A stretch of 41,742 nucleotides of DNA from Fuerstiella sp. (lineage in GTDB: Bacteria; Planctomycetota; Planctomycetia; Planctomycetales; Planctomycetaceae). Shown one piece after another: positions 34,183-41,742 of this stretch. Location of the stretch: contig JAPYTO010000029.1 of assembly GCA_029941865.1 (NCBI GenBank), positions 1-41,742 of the forward strand, given 5' to 3'. The notes under the pieces were generated by a model. That model saw only the letters and a program-made list of their open reading frames with translations. It was not told where the DNA came from and did not search any database. The translations under genes and the position numbers were made by a program. The first letter of the stretch is position 1, and each line of letters opens with the position of its first letter.

Positions 34183-36429
34183 ATGACTGACCGTAGTAAA
34201 CGTAAGACTTCAGTCACGTCTCGGTGGAAAACGCTGTTCTGGATGCTGGGGGCGGCGATTCTGCTGTCGGCGTGGCCGATGTTTGACTGGTGGAGCGTAT
34301 TGCCCGAAGGTCGTACCGCTAATTATGTTGGCCGCACGACATGTGCCTCATGCCACCAGCGACAGGTCGAGCAATGGACGGGATCCGACCACGACCGCGC
34401 GATGGATCTCGCAACTCCTGAATTCGTCCTGGGAGACTTTGAGAACACTCAGCTTGAGCATCACGGTGTCACGTCCAGAATGTCGCACCGCGATGATAAG
34501 TTCTTCGTCGAAACGGAAGGGCCGGATGGGAAGACGGCTGAATTCCAGGTGGACTATGTATTTGGTTACCAGCCATTGCAGCAATATCTCACGGAACTGG
34601 ATCGCGGACACATTCAGGTGCTGCCGGTAACGTGGGATACAGAGAAGCGGGAATGGTTCTACGCCAACCCCGATCCCCCGTTTGGTCCCGACGATCCTTT
34701 GCACTGGACTGGTTCTGCTCAGAACTGGAATCACATGTGTGCCGACTGTCACACGACGAACTTTGCAAAGGACTTTGACGTTCCTTCAGATACCTACCAT
34801 TCCTCCTGGTCTGAAATGGACGTGAGTTGTGAGGCCTGTCACGGCCCCGGCAGCATCCATGTTGAGCTGGCCGATTCCAAGTCGTTTTTCTGGGATCGTC
34901 GATACGGACATGGGCTCGCAGATTTGGACAGCCAGAACTCAACGACCCAACTGGAGGCCTGCGCTCCGTGCCATGCCCATCGGCAACGCATTCATCCCGG
35001 CTTCAAGGCGGGAGACCGTTTCTATGACCACTACGGACTTTCGGTTCTGGAAGATCATCTGTATCACGACGACGGACAGATTGATGAAGAAGTGTATGTG
35101 TTCGGTTCGTTTACGCAGAGCCTGATGTATCGCAAAGGCGTCCGCTGCTCGGACTGCCACGATCCGCATACCACCCGTATCCGGTTTCAGGGCAACAAGC
35201 TGTGCACGCAGTGCCACCTGGCACCGAAGTATGACAGCCCGCTGCACCATCATCATCGTGCGGAAACAACCGGAGCGCAGTGCGTGGAATGCCACATGCC
35301 GGAAAAAACTTACATGGTCGTCGATCCCCGCCGCGACCACAGTCTGCGGATCCCTCGGCCCGACCTGACTGTAAAGATCGGAACGCCGAATGCATGCAAT
35401 GGCTGCCACACAAAGCCGAAAGAAACTCCCGCATGGGCCGCTGCCAGAATCGAGGCATGGTATGGCCCGAAACGACGAGATGATCCTCACTATGGCGAAA
35501 TACTTCATGCCGGTCATCGTGGCGATCCTGCCGCTGGCGACCTGCTTGCCGATCTTGCCAAATCACGCGATGTCGGGCCCATTGTTCGTGCAACGGCAGT
35601 CTCGCTGCTCGGGACACGTTATTCGCTGGAAGCCAGCGACAAGACGATCGAGCGTGCTCTCAGACACCGTGACACTGCGGTTCGGGCTGCGGCCGTTGCC
35701 ACACTGGCAGGGCGGCCACTCAACTCGCGTCAGGATGCTGGCAGGCTGCGTGAACTGCTGGTGCCAAAGTTGACAGACCGTGCCCGTTTCGTGCGGACCG
35801 AAGCGGCGCGCGTCGCATCAGCGTATCCATCGGAACTGTTCGATCGGGATGAGCGAAAGGATCTCACGAAAGCCATTAAAGAATACCGCGCAGGGTTGAT
35901 GATGAATTCCGACCAGGCTGGTGCTCACTTAAGTCTCGGAATACTTGAGATGAATCTTGGCGACGTGGATTCCGCTGTCAAATCCTATCGCAACGCGATG
36001 CGTCTGGATCCCGCTGTGGTCGGGCCGCGGTCGAATCTGGCTCAGCTGCTGACCCAACTGGGCCAGGACGACGAAGCCCGTCAGCTTCAGCTGGAAGAAG
36101 TAGAGCTTCTTAAACGTGATGCTGCACTGCTGCCTGAGCACGCTGTTCTGCAGTACCGTCTGGGGTTGCTGCAGTATCTTCTGGGCCGGGAGCAGGAAGC
36201 GGAAAAGGCTCTGGCAGCGGCCGCTCAGCTTGAGCCTCAGTCCGCCGACTTTCAGATGGCTCTGACATTGCTGTACGAGAAACACAAACGATGGCCCGAA
36301 GCCCAGCGTGCGGTCGACCGACTGATTGCGATCCAGCCGGACAATCCCATGTTTCAGCAGATTCGCGTCAACATTCAACGTGCTGCCGCCTCTTCAGCGG
36401 TCAATCCGTCGGCACCGTCAAAGGATTGA
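34183..36429 (+). CDS. Octaheme c-type cytochrome with HEAT-like and TPR repeats
   Basis: A 748-residue protein anchored or exported by an N-terminal hydrophobic segment (residues 17-34, no clear cleavage site). Eight CxxCH haem sites begin at residues 54, 186, 216, 260, 322, 341, 367 and 405. The first lies in TCASCHQRQVEQW, as in cytochrome c554-type multihaem proteins. Extra His (LHHHHRAE) may serve as axial ligands. Residues about 430-550 look like HEAT repeats (VRATAVSLLG, VRAAAVATLA, VRTEAARVAS), and about 560-720 are TPRs (GAHLSLGILEMNLGDVDSA and copies). It should move electrons outside the cytoplasm, with the repeats binding a partner. The electron acceptor is unknown; no CX15CH or Lys-type site of sulfite or nitrite reductases is seen. 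It is controlled by promoter/operator b. Confidence 0.88.
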   Translation: MTDRSKRKTSVTSRWKTLFWMLGAAILLSAWPMFDWWSVLPEGRTANYVGRTTCASCHQRQVEQWTGSDHDRAMDLATPEFVLGDFENTQLEHHGVTSRMSHRDDKFFVETEGPDGKTAEFQVDYVFGYQPLQQYLTELDRGHIQVLPVTWDTEKREWFYANPDPPFGPDDPLHWTGSAQNWNHMCADCHTTNFAKDFDVPSDTYHSSWSEMDVSCEACHGPGSIHVELADSKSFFWDRRYGHGLADLDSQNSTTQLEACAPCHAHRQRIHPGFKAGDRFYDHYGLSVLEDHLYHDDGQIDEEVYVFGSFTQSLMYRKGVRCSDCHDPHTTRIRFQGNKLCTQCHLAPKYDSPLHHHHRAETTGAQCVECHMPEKTYMVVDPRRDHSLRIPRPDLTVKIGTPNACNGCHTKPKETPAWAAARIEAWYGPKRRDDPHYGEILHAGHRGDPAAGDLLADLAKSRDVGPIVRATAVSLLGTRYSLEASDKTIERALRHRDTAVRAAAVATLAGRPLNSRQDAGRLRELLVPKLTDRARFVRTEAARVASAYPSELFDRDERKDLTKAIKEYRAGLMMNSDQAGAHLSLGILEMNLGDVDSAVKSYRNAMRLDPAVVGPRSNLAQLLTQLGQDDEARQLQLEEVELLKRDAALLPEHAVLQYRLGLLQYLLGREQEAEKALAAAAQLEPQSADFQMALTLLYEKHKRWPEAQRAVDRLIAIQPDNPMFQQIRVNIQRAAASSAVNPSAPSKD

Positions 36430-36496
36430 GCGACAGGAAAGTCCGTTGCGGAGTCACGTCCGATCGCCTGAGTTGTAGGGTCCGGTTACTTTGACT

Positions 36497-36838
36497 TTAG
36501 TTTGAAGGTGCGAATGGTGGCGCAGTCGTCTTCGGTGTGGCAGGACCAGTAACAGCGACTCTGTCACCGAATCGTCGTTGACGTTCCAGCCGCTGTAGGA
36601 TGGGATCCATCATTTCCAGTTCCGTGTAGTACATCGCGCTGGGATCAATTCCGCGGTCGTCCAGCCAGTTCAAATGTTCCTCCATGGCGGGACGTCGCGC
36701 AACCCACGGCAGCATGACGCACCAGACGATGGCAATTACGCCCATCGACACTCCGAGCCGGACGCCGCCTGAGTTCTGCTGATCGGCTGGACCGTTGATA
36801 GGTACGTGACCGATTGTACCTGACGAAAAACTTCGCAT
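36497..36838 (-). CDS. Small membrane protein translationally coupled to a YeiH-type transporter
   Basis: A 113-residue protein with one hydrophobic helix (LGVSMGVIAIVWCVMLPWVA, about residues 28-47) and a soluble tail rich in Glu and Arg (ELEMMDPILQRLERQRR). Its ATG overlaps the stop of the transporter gene as TAATG, a typical coupling arrangement. An in-frame ATG at 36934 lies inside the transporter and is rejected. No family is recognised. The overlap suggests a subunit or accessory of the transporter. Confidence 0.7.
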   Translation of the reverse strand: MRSFSSGTIGHVPINGPADQQNSGGVRLGVSMGVIAIVWCVMLPWVARRPAMEEHLNWLDDRGIDPSAMYYTELEMMDPILQRLERQRRFGDRVAVTGPATPKTTAPPFAPSN

Positions 36839-38259
36839 TACGGTGCTGCCTGTTCGACAAGGTCTCTGAAGACGACATGAAACGCCAGCCACGCCATCAG
36901 AAGGGTCAGGCAGAGGTTGAGCGACTGCCCGCATACGTACAGGATGAGAGGTTTACCGCCACGCATCTGTGGTAACAGTTCGCGAAAGTTTGTGTCCAGA
37001 CCGATGCTGACGAATGCCAGACAGAAGAACCATCCGCGAAGCGTCTTGGTCGACCCCTTGATCGTGGCGTCAACCAGTTCCGGCCCTCCGGCGAGCGTTC
37101 CGTGGAGGATGGAAAAAATGATGGACGCCAGAACGAAACCAATGACAAACTTTGGAAAACGATTCCAGATCTCCATCAGGCGCGGACGATCAGCAGACGG
37201 ATCGCGTTCGACGACGGTGGTCCAGTATGTTGCGACGCAGAACGCAGTGACTCCGATGAGAATGTTCTGAATCATTTTCACGGTGGCAGCAACTTCCATG
37301 GCACGGTCGCCCAGAACAGCGCCCGCTGCAGCGACGGCTCCCGTGGAATCGATTGTTCCTCCCAGCCATGCTCCTCCGAGGATTTCATCCATGCCCACCG
37401 CTTTGATGATCGCAGGCAGTACGATCATCATGATGACCGTGAAGGACAGCGACATTCCGATGGCCAGCGAGAGTTCTTCCTTTTTCGCTTTGCAGGCGGA
37501 CGCCGTGGCGATCGCCGCCGACACACCGCACACGGACATATCCGCGGAGATCACCATGTTGAGCGAACGGGACTCCATCTTCAGGACCTTCTGTCCGAAA
37601 ATGTAGGTGCTGATCAGGACGACCGGCGTGACGACCCAGGCGACCATGACACCCGGAGCTCCCAACGCCAGCAGCCGTGTCATCAGAACCTCCGCCCCCA
37701 GCAGGACCAGTCCCGTCTTGATATAGAATTCCGTCACCACCGCCGGTTTGAGGAATTCCGGTGTTCTCACCGTGTTACTGATAATCAGCCCGACCATCAG
37801 AGCCCACAGCGCATATTCCAGGTTATATGCTTTGACGACGCTCTGTGCCGCCATGACATAGGCCAGCGTCGCGAGCAGAAAAACAACAGGAAACGCCTTC
37901 AGGAATTTCGCGCCGGACAGGCCACGAATCTGAATTGCGATCGTAAACAGCACGGCGATCACAATGAAAACGCCCAGTATTCCCTGAACTGCCGTGGCCG
38001 GTTTGTAGAACGAGTCAAGCGGGCTGTTATCCCATTTATTCGGTTTGGCGAGCCACGGTTTGAGAGGGCTGGAGACTTCGACGACCTCACCTTCCGCGAT
38101 TTTCTGTGTGAAATCGTCTGGCCGATTACACCAAACAGCCAGAAACGCCACCACGATCAGCAGCGTGCCGCACCAGATTGCCCACCAGTCTTCTGATGTT
38201 CGCATCTGAGTCAGTGTACCAGGCTGAGCCGCCGCGTCTTGCGGTGAGTCTGACGTCAT
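36838..38259 (-). CDS. YeiH/UPF0324-family putative sulfate exporter
   Basis: A 473-residue integral membrane protein with AAGGAA 9 bases before its ATG. About ten hydrophobic helices are visible, preceded by a soluble loop (residues 50-85) after the first. Family hallmarks: the [11 protein letters not shown] segment, [15 protein letters not shown], then [22 protein letters not shown], and [21 protein letters not shown]. YeiH proteins are annotated as sulfate exporters on indirect evidence; some are linked to taurine or sulfite metabolism. The protein is about 100 residues longer than Escherichia coli YeiH because of the N-terminal helix and loop. Coupled to the small membrane protein downstream. 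Confidence 0.88.
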   Translation of the reverse strand: MTSDSPQDAAAQPGTLTQMRTSEDWWAIWCGTLLIVVAFLAVWCNRPDDFTQKIAEGEVVEVSSPLKPWLAKPNKWDNSPLDSFYKPATAVQGILGVFIVIAVLFTIAIQIRGLSGAKFLKAFPVVFLLATLAYVMAAQSVVKAYNLEYALWALMVGLIISNTVRTPEFLKPAVVTEFYIKTGLVLLGAEVLMTRLLALGAPGVMVAWVVTPVVLISTYIFGQKVLKMESRSLNMVISADMSVCGVSAAIATASACKAKKEELSLAIGMSLSFTVIMMIVLPAIIKAVGMDEILGGAWLGGTIDSTGAVAAAGAVLGDRAMEVAATVKMIQNILIGVTAFCVATYWTTVVERDPSADRPRLMEIWNRFPKFVIGFVLASIIFSILHGTLAGGPELVDATIKGSTKTLRGWFFCLAFVSIGLDTNFRELLPQMRGGKPLILYVCGQSLNLCLTLLMAWLAFHVVFRDLVEQAAP

Positions 38260-38449
38260 CGGGGTTGGTTCCTTGTCGGTTTACTTTGCGTTCTGTCACA
38301 GCATTCTCCCATGATTCTGATGTGCACACGTCTTTGTGGCAAGCATCCGCAGCGGGCGAACGGACAGGGAGCCTCTCGCGAAACCGGTCGGCACCCCGAT
38401 ATTCCTGTCGGGAATGCCAGGAACACGCTATTTGAACGGCTGGCAAAAT

Positions 38450-38505
38450 GGCCTGCGATGCAGGCCACCGCAGGAATCCTGACGTGCTGACAATGGCATG
38501 TCAGC
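38450..38505 (-). terminator. Two adjacent hairpins after the four-helix membrane protein gene
   Basis: GCTGACA/TGTCAGC (38486-38505, six-base loop) begins within 10 bases of the stop of the minus-strand gene. GGCCTGC/GCAGGCC (38450-38466, three-base loop) follows, with ATTTTGCC after it on the minus strand. Both stems are perfect over 7 bp. They look like a tandem terminator ahead of the YeiH operon, though the T-run is weak. The stretch 38260-38449 shows no gene. Confidence 0.5.
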
Positions 38506-38510
38506 GGTTG

Positions 38511-39146
38511 TCAGGTTGGCAGTCCGCGTTCTGCCCGGATACGGGCAACCTCGGCGAGGACCGATTCAACGATCGTCGTGTTTCTTGAGATCGCAATGAA
38601 CTCAGAGAAATACGTAAGCAGATTGACAATGATGGTGGTGATCGCGGTGAAGAAATGGAATTGCGATCCCTTCAATCCCATGGTGCCGTCCAGGGACATC
38701 GGCGTGGCCGGGTCGGCCAGCGCTCCAAGCGCGCCTGTCGTGATAAGCAGAACAAAGCACACCATCATGCCCCACACAACTCGGTACTTGATTCGCTGGT
38801 TCGTGTTGTAGAACGACTCATCCAGTGCATAGGCGTTACTTGTTTCTTCAAGCCAGCGACCTGTACCCATGAAATACGTCAGTGTGATGGCATGGACCAG
38901 CATGGCAAAGCTGAGCGTTCCCATGCCGACCAGCATGTGGGTGCTGATTCCTGTCTGCGTTTGCGGGTTCGGACTGCTGACGTCCCCAATGTTGAGTCCC
39001 AGAGTGGCGGTTACAACGAAGCACAGGATCGTAACCACGGCAAGTGTCAGAATAATGCGTTTCACGAGTTCTTCCACCGGCATACGTGTGAACAGAGCTT
39101 TATCACCTTCGGGAACCGGGCGGAGGATAATTTCCACAGCGGACAA
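38511..39146 (-). CDS. Four-helix integral membrane protein, unknown
   Basis: About 211 residues with four hydrophobic helices: LTLAVVTILCFVVTATLGL, then a segment from MLVGMGTLSFAMLVHAITL, VWGMMVCFVLLITTGALGAL and FHFFTAITTIIVNLLTYFS. Several His lie in or at the helices (THML, LVHAI, FHFF) and could bind b-haem, but the spacing is not a known motif. The start is uncertain: the TTG at 39146 has no good ribosome-binding site and the frame is open further upstream without an ATG. It shares its upstream region with the chimeric cytochrome gene and palindromic site c. Not assigned to a family. Confidence 0.6.
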   Translation of the reverse strand: MSAVEIILRPVPEGDKALFTRMPVEELVKRIILTLAVVTILCFVVTATLGLNIGDVSSPNPQTQTGISTHMLVGMGTLSFAMLVHAITLTYFMGTGRWLEETSNAYALDESFYNTNQRIKYRVVWGMMVCFVLLITTGALGALADPATPMSLDGTMGLKGSQFHFFTAITTIIVNLLTYFSEFIAISRNTTIVESVLAEVARIRAERGLPT

Positions 39147-39195
39147 CGCAACTGACTTACAAAGAAGATTCTGCTGATCGATGTTTCGGGAATTC

Positions 39196-39229
39196 GAGAG
39201 AAGGAATCTGAGAGAAGGAATCTGAGAGA
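39196..39229. repeat. 14-bp tandem repeat, 2.4 copies
   Basis: GAGAGAAGGAATCT occurs twice head to tail (39196-39209 and 39210-39223), followed by a partial GAGAGA. It lies in the divergent spacer between the four-helix protein and the chimeric gene. Confidence 0.7.
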
Positions 39230-39268
39230 TTTGAGAATGGAATAGCCACGCACAGAATGCTACGTTAC

Positions 39269-39290
39269 TATAACTGGATGTCCATATCCA
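39269..39290 (+). promoter_or_regulatory. Palindromic operator with adjacent -10 (site c)
   Basis: TGGATGTCCATATCCA (39275-39290) has arms with one mismatch and the same 16-base length as sites a and b. TATAAC (39269-39274) abuts it on the plus strand, as the -10 boxes do at a and b, but no good -35 lies 16-18 bases upstream. The regulated gene could be the chimeric gene (+) or the four-helix membrane protein (-). Confidence 0.5.
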
Positions 39291-39385
39291 GATCTCTGAT
39301 TCATGGAAGGTGAGGCCTGCGGAACAATGAATCCAGGGCGACGATTGAAAATGTATCGGTCACCAGAGAGTACAGGTGCTGCATT

Positions 39386-40165
39386 ATGATTCGGTTGATT
39401 TTGCCAACACTGATCATGATCGTTCTTGCCCCGGGGCTGCTGTGCGCTGATCAGCCTTTCGACTTCAATCGCGATATTCGACCGATTCTCTCCGCACGCT
39501 GCTTCGCCTGTCACGGAACGGATGAGAAGACTCGTGAAGCCGGTCTTCGACTTGATATTTCGGACGGAGCAACGTTGCAGCTGGACAGTGGCGATACCGC
39601 GGTGATTCCCGGCGACAGCGGCAGCAGCGCTTTGATCGCGCGTGTGGCAACCGACGACGGGGATCTGGTTATCGCTCTGTTTGTCTACTTCGGCGCCCAC
39701 CAGGAGGCGCTACAGGTCAGCATGAAAGCGACAATGAGCGGCGTTCGGGTCAGAGAGGCAATGATCCGACATTTTCATACACTGCAGGACAATGACAGTC
39801 TTGGAACCGCCGCTGGCGAGTTACTTGCCGGCGATCAACAGGACTTTCCTGTGACTTGTTCCGGCGAATTCGTTGGAATGCTGACTCGACAGGATCTTTT
39901 GACAGCAATCGCCGCCGGACAGTTGAATGTGCCCGTCGGTCAGGTAATGCACAGTAACTGCCAGGCAGTTAGTGATACCGACATGCTGGAAGCAGTAATG
40001 ACTGCGATGGCAGAACAGGACTGTCTATCAACGCCAGTCATTCGAAATGGAGAAATTGTCGGCGTGGTAAATCTCGACAACATTCAGGAGTGGCTGGCCA
40101 TTCAGGCGGCGTTGAGCCCCACAGGTCGCGCTGGAAATTCGTCTGCATTGGCCAATTCCGTTTGA
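39386..40165 (+). CDS. Chimera: PSCyt1 cytochrome head fused to a CBS-pair tail of a site-2 protease
   Basis: A 259-residue frame. Residues 1-20 are a signal peptide ([20 protein letters not shown]) and residues 25-90 are PSCyt1 with haem site [19 protein letters not shown]. The usual MPP ligand loop is missing: after [12 protein letters not shown] the sequence changes at about residue 93 to [17 protein letters not shown]. That is the cytoplasmic tail entry of a membrane site-2 protease (M50, Rip3-like), followed by two CBS motifs ([14 protein letters not shown] and [13 protein letters not shown]). The reading frame continues across the junction near base 39660. A signal peptide would send CBS domains outside the cytoplasm, where adenosyl ligands are scarce. 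It is either a rearrangement relic or a new fusion; the intact frame and operator c leave expression open. Confidence 0.75.
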   Translation: MIRLILPTLIMIVLAPGLLCADQPFDFNRDIRPILSARCFACHGTDEKTREAGLRLDISDGATLQLDSGDTAVIPGDSGSSALIARVATDDGDLVIALFVYFGAHQEALQVSMKATMSGVRVREAMIRHFHTLQDNDSLGTAAGELLAGDQQDFPVTCSGEFVGMLTRQDLLTAIAAGQLNVPVGQVMHSNCQAVSDTDMLEAVMTAMAEQDCLSTPVIRNGEIVGVVNLDNIQEWLAIQAALSPTGRAGNSSALANSV

Positions 40166-40194
40166 CCTCAGGAAACAGCGTTGTGCAGTGAGAT

Positions 40195-40221
40195 GAAGTG
40201 CAGCGACTTCAGCCGCACTTC
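40195..40221. terminator. Possible shared terminator between convergent genes
   Basis: GAAGTGC (40195-40201) and GCACTTC (40215-40221) pair over 7 bp around a 13-base loop in the 69-base gap between the chimeric gene (+) and the PSCyt2/PSD1 gene (-). No T-run follows on either strand, so the call is tentative. Confidence 0.35.
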
Positions 40222-40234
40222 GAATAAGTGAATT

Positions 40235-41742
40235 CTAGTGCTGGAACAGGAATTCGTTCTTGTTCATGATCGCCCAGCAGATGTCTTCCAGAGCGACAAC
40301 ATTGTCTGACGCCTTGTGTGCGTATTCGACAGCTGCCTCAAGTTCTTCCTGCGACGGTTCACGACAAATCGCTGCACAATACAGCTCGCGTATGATCTGA
40401 TTCAGCGGTGTGCCTGCCTGCAACAGCTTTCGGAAACGGTTGTTCGGCGCTGTCAGCCGTTTGTTCAGGTATTCGCCGTTCAATAACTCGAGTGCCTGAC
40501 CCAGGCTGGTTTCATCACCTCGCTCACATTCACAGACTGACTGACGTTCGGGCTGTCCGAAGACTTTCAGGAAGTCGATGCTTCCCAGCTCGGACGGATT
40601 ATGGGGCTTCAAGTCCGGCGCGGGCAGCCATGTTGCCTTCGTCCCGGCGGGAACGCCGACGAACTCGTTCTGAACGCCGACCACTTCGCTGATTGCGTCA
40701 ACGAGCTGTTCCGCCGACAGCCGCCGTGGTCTGAAGTGACTAAAGTATCGGGTGTCCGATGCATTAAGCCGTTTTGCCGACGACGACGCCTGATAAGTAC
40801 GGCTGTTCAGGATCAGCCGTAAGACGTGTTTCCGATCGTATCCGTGACCCTGAAACTCCGCCGCCAGGAAATCAAGCAATGGCGCATTTGATGGGGGATT
40901 GGAATCCCGGAAGTCATCAAACGGTTCGACGATGCCGCGTCCCATGACATGAGTCCACATGCGATTCACTTCGACTCGAGCGAAAAACGGATTGTCGTCC
41001 GACGTTAACCAGTCCGCGAATGCACTGCGGCGACCTGTCTGTTCCGCCACGACGAGCTCACCATCGACAGGAACCCACGGTAAGACCGTCCTGCCGGTGG
41101 CCGGATGAATCACGTCTCCGGCAGCAATATCGGAAATGATGGCCCCCTGAGGCTCCTGGTCTTTCTTCTTCTTGACTTTTTTTCCGTCCGTCTCCGGCTC
41201 TTCAATCACGATGGGCTTGCGTTCAACGCGGTGAAACACAGCAGCAAGACCGTAGTAATTGTCCTGCGTCCATCGTTCGAAGGGATGATTGTGACACTTG
41301 GCGCACTGAATGCGCGTCCCCAGAAACAGTTGTGCACTTGTTTCCATCGCGTCGTTCGTATCCGCCGATGTACGGTAATAGTTTGCTGCGGGATTCTGTG
41401 TCGTATCACCGGTCGCGGTCAGGATCTGCCGGGCGAAAACGTCATACGGAATATTTTTATGAACGCTCGCCTGCAGCCACGCAGCGTAACTCAACACACT
41501 GTCCAGTCCGATTTGCTTTCGCGATACGCGCAGCAGATCTCCCCACTTCTGGCCCCAGAACCTGGCGTACTCAGGCCGTTCCAGCAGCTCGTCAATCAAT
41601 TCACTTCGCTTTGTTTCCGATGCGGAGTTCAGAAAACGAATGCGTTCTTCGATGGTCGGCAGAATGCCAATGACATCCAGATAGACGCGGCGCAGAAATG
41701 TTTCATCGTCGCAAACATCCGCCGGTACAAACTGCATCTGCT
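40235..41742 (-). CDS. PSCyt2(DUF1549)-PSD1(DUF1553) protein, 5' end beyond the window
   Basis: About 500 residues of the C-terminal part are visible. The frame is open to the right edge, and the ATG at 41737 falls inside DUF1549, so it is not the true start. DUF1549: DETFLRRVYLDVIGILP, WGQKWGDLLRVSRKQIG, and haem-type site CAKCHNHPFERW. A Lys-rich linker (KKVKKKKDQEP) precedes DUF1553, which shows FARVEVNRMWTHVMG, the CECERGDETS motif and the terminus ICWAIMNKNEFLFQH. The CECER motif and the CxKCHxHPF site group it with the 1716-residue WD40 protein, so the missing front may hold cytochrome or Ig-like domains. No DUF1501 gene follows it, unlike the three pairs to the left. Confidence 0.88.
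   Translation of the reverse strand, partial: QMQFVPADVCDDETFLRRVYLDVIGILPTIEERIRFLNSASETKRSELIDELLERPEYARFWGQKWGDLLRVSRKQIGLDSVLSYAAWLQASVHKNIPYDVFARQILTATGDTTQNPAANYYRTSADTNDAMETSAQLFLGTRIQCAKCHNHPFERWTQDNYYGLAAVFHRVERKPIVIEEPETDGKKVKKKKDQEPQGAIISDIAAGDVIHPATGRTVLPWVPVDGELVVAEQTGRRSAFADWLTSDDNPFFARVEVNRMWTHVMGRGIVEPFDDFRDSNPPSNAPLLDFLAAEFQGHGYDRKHVLRLILNSRTYQASSSAKRLNASDTRYFSHFRPRRLSAEQLVDAISEVVGVQNEFVGVPAGTKATWLPAPDLKPHNPSELGSIDFLKVFGQPERQSVCECERGDETSLGQALELLNGEYLNKRLTAPNNRFRKLLQAGTPLNQIIRELYCAAICREPSQEELEAAVEYAHKASDNVVALEDICWAIMNKNEFLFQH

Noticed and set aside
33893-34186. 97-residue plus frame whose stop overlaps the octaheme cytochrome ATG (ATGA)
   Set aside because: It is made of the operator, spacer and inverted repeat copy D, and starts inside the -35 box. 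The overlap looks accidental.
1-41742. tRNA, rRNA, CRISPR arrays or a toxin-antitoxin/defence island
   Set aside because: No cloverleaf, rRNA core motif, regularly spaced repeat set or recognisable defence gene was seen on either strand. A tRNAscan/CRISPR search would be the formal check.

Overview
The window is chromosomal DNA from a planctomycete (Planctomycetota). The main evidence is the density of DUF1501 proteins paired with large secreted cytochrome proteins of the PSCyt1/PSCyt2(DUF1549)/PSD1(DUF1553) type, a signature of this phylum. Loose gene packing, GTG/TTG starts and recurring intergenic hairpin elements fit as well. Genus cannot be read from the sequence alone.

Layout. Positions 1-2155 are a scrapyard: a truncated IS integrase abuts, in antisense, the first third of a secreted BNR/Asp-box (sialidase-like) gene. 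Behind it lie the C-terminal remnant of another secreted hydrolase-like protein and a headless response-regulator receiver. Positions 2156-7837 (+) hold a condensing-enzyme cluster: a ketosynthase-like protein without the active-site Cys and second His, a complete ketosynthase, a FadB-like 3-hydroxyacyl-CoA dehydrogenase and a protoporphyrinogen oxidase. Positions 7984-12511 (-) are a first DUF1501/PSD1 pair. A (+) pair follows at 13047-15268: a single-heme exported protein and a phytanoyl-CoA dioxygenase-type enzyme. Two more PSD1/DUF1501 pairs occupy 15350-26757 (-); the last includes a 1716-residue protein with WD40 and Ig-like domains. Positions 26901-31714 carry an Rrf2 regulator (-) and, on (+), a radical SAM/SPASM enzyme, a halogenase-like flavoprotein and an acyl-CoA desaturase. 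An orphan DUF1501 gene (-), a small membrane protein (-), an octaheme cytochrome c with TPRs (+), a YeiH-type exporter with a coupled small membrane protein (-) and a four-helix membrane protein (-) follow. The right end holds a chimeric PSCyt1-CBS gene (+) and an edge-truncated PSCyt2/PSD1 gene (-).

How the parts may work together. Three 16-bp palindromes close to TGGATGTCAACATCCA lie upstream of the rrf2 gene, of the octaheme cytochrome and of the chimeric gene or its divergent membrane neighbour. At rrf2 and at the cytochrome, the palindrome starts on the last base of the -10 box of a well-formed promoter, which suggests an autoregulated Rrf2 regulon of redox genes. Separately, a roughly 100-bp intergenic element occurs four times. 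Two copies begin at the stop codon of the preceding gene, and paired arms show compensatory base changes, as expected of a structured RNA or DNA element. The regulon and the structured repeat are the least explained and most testable features here.
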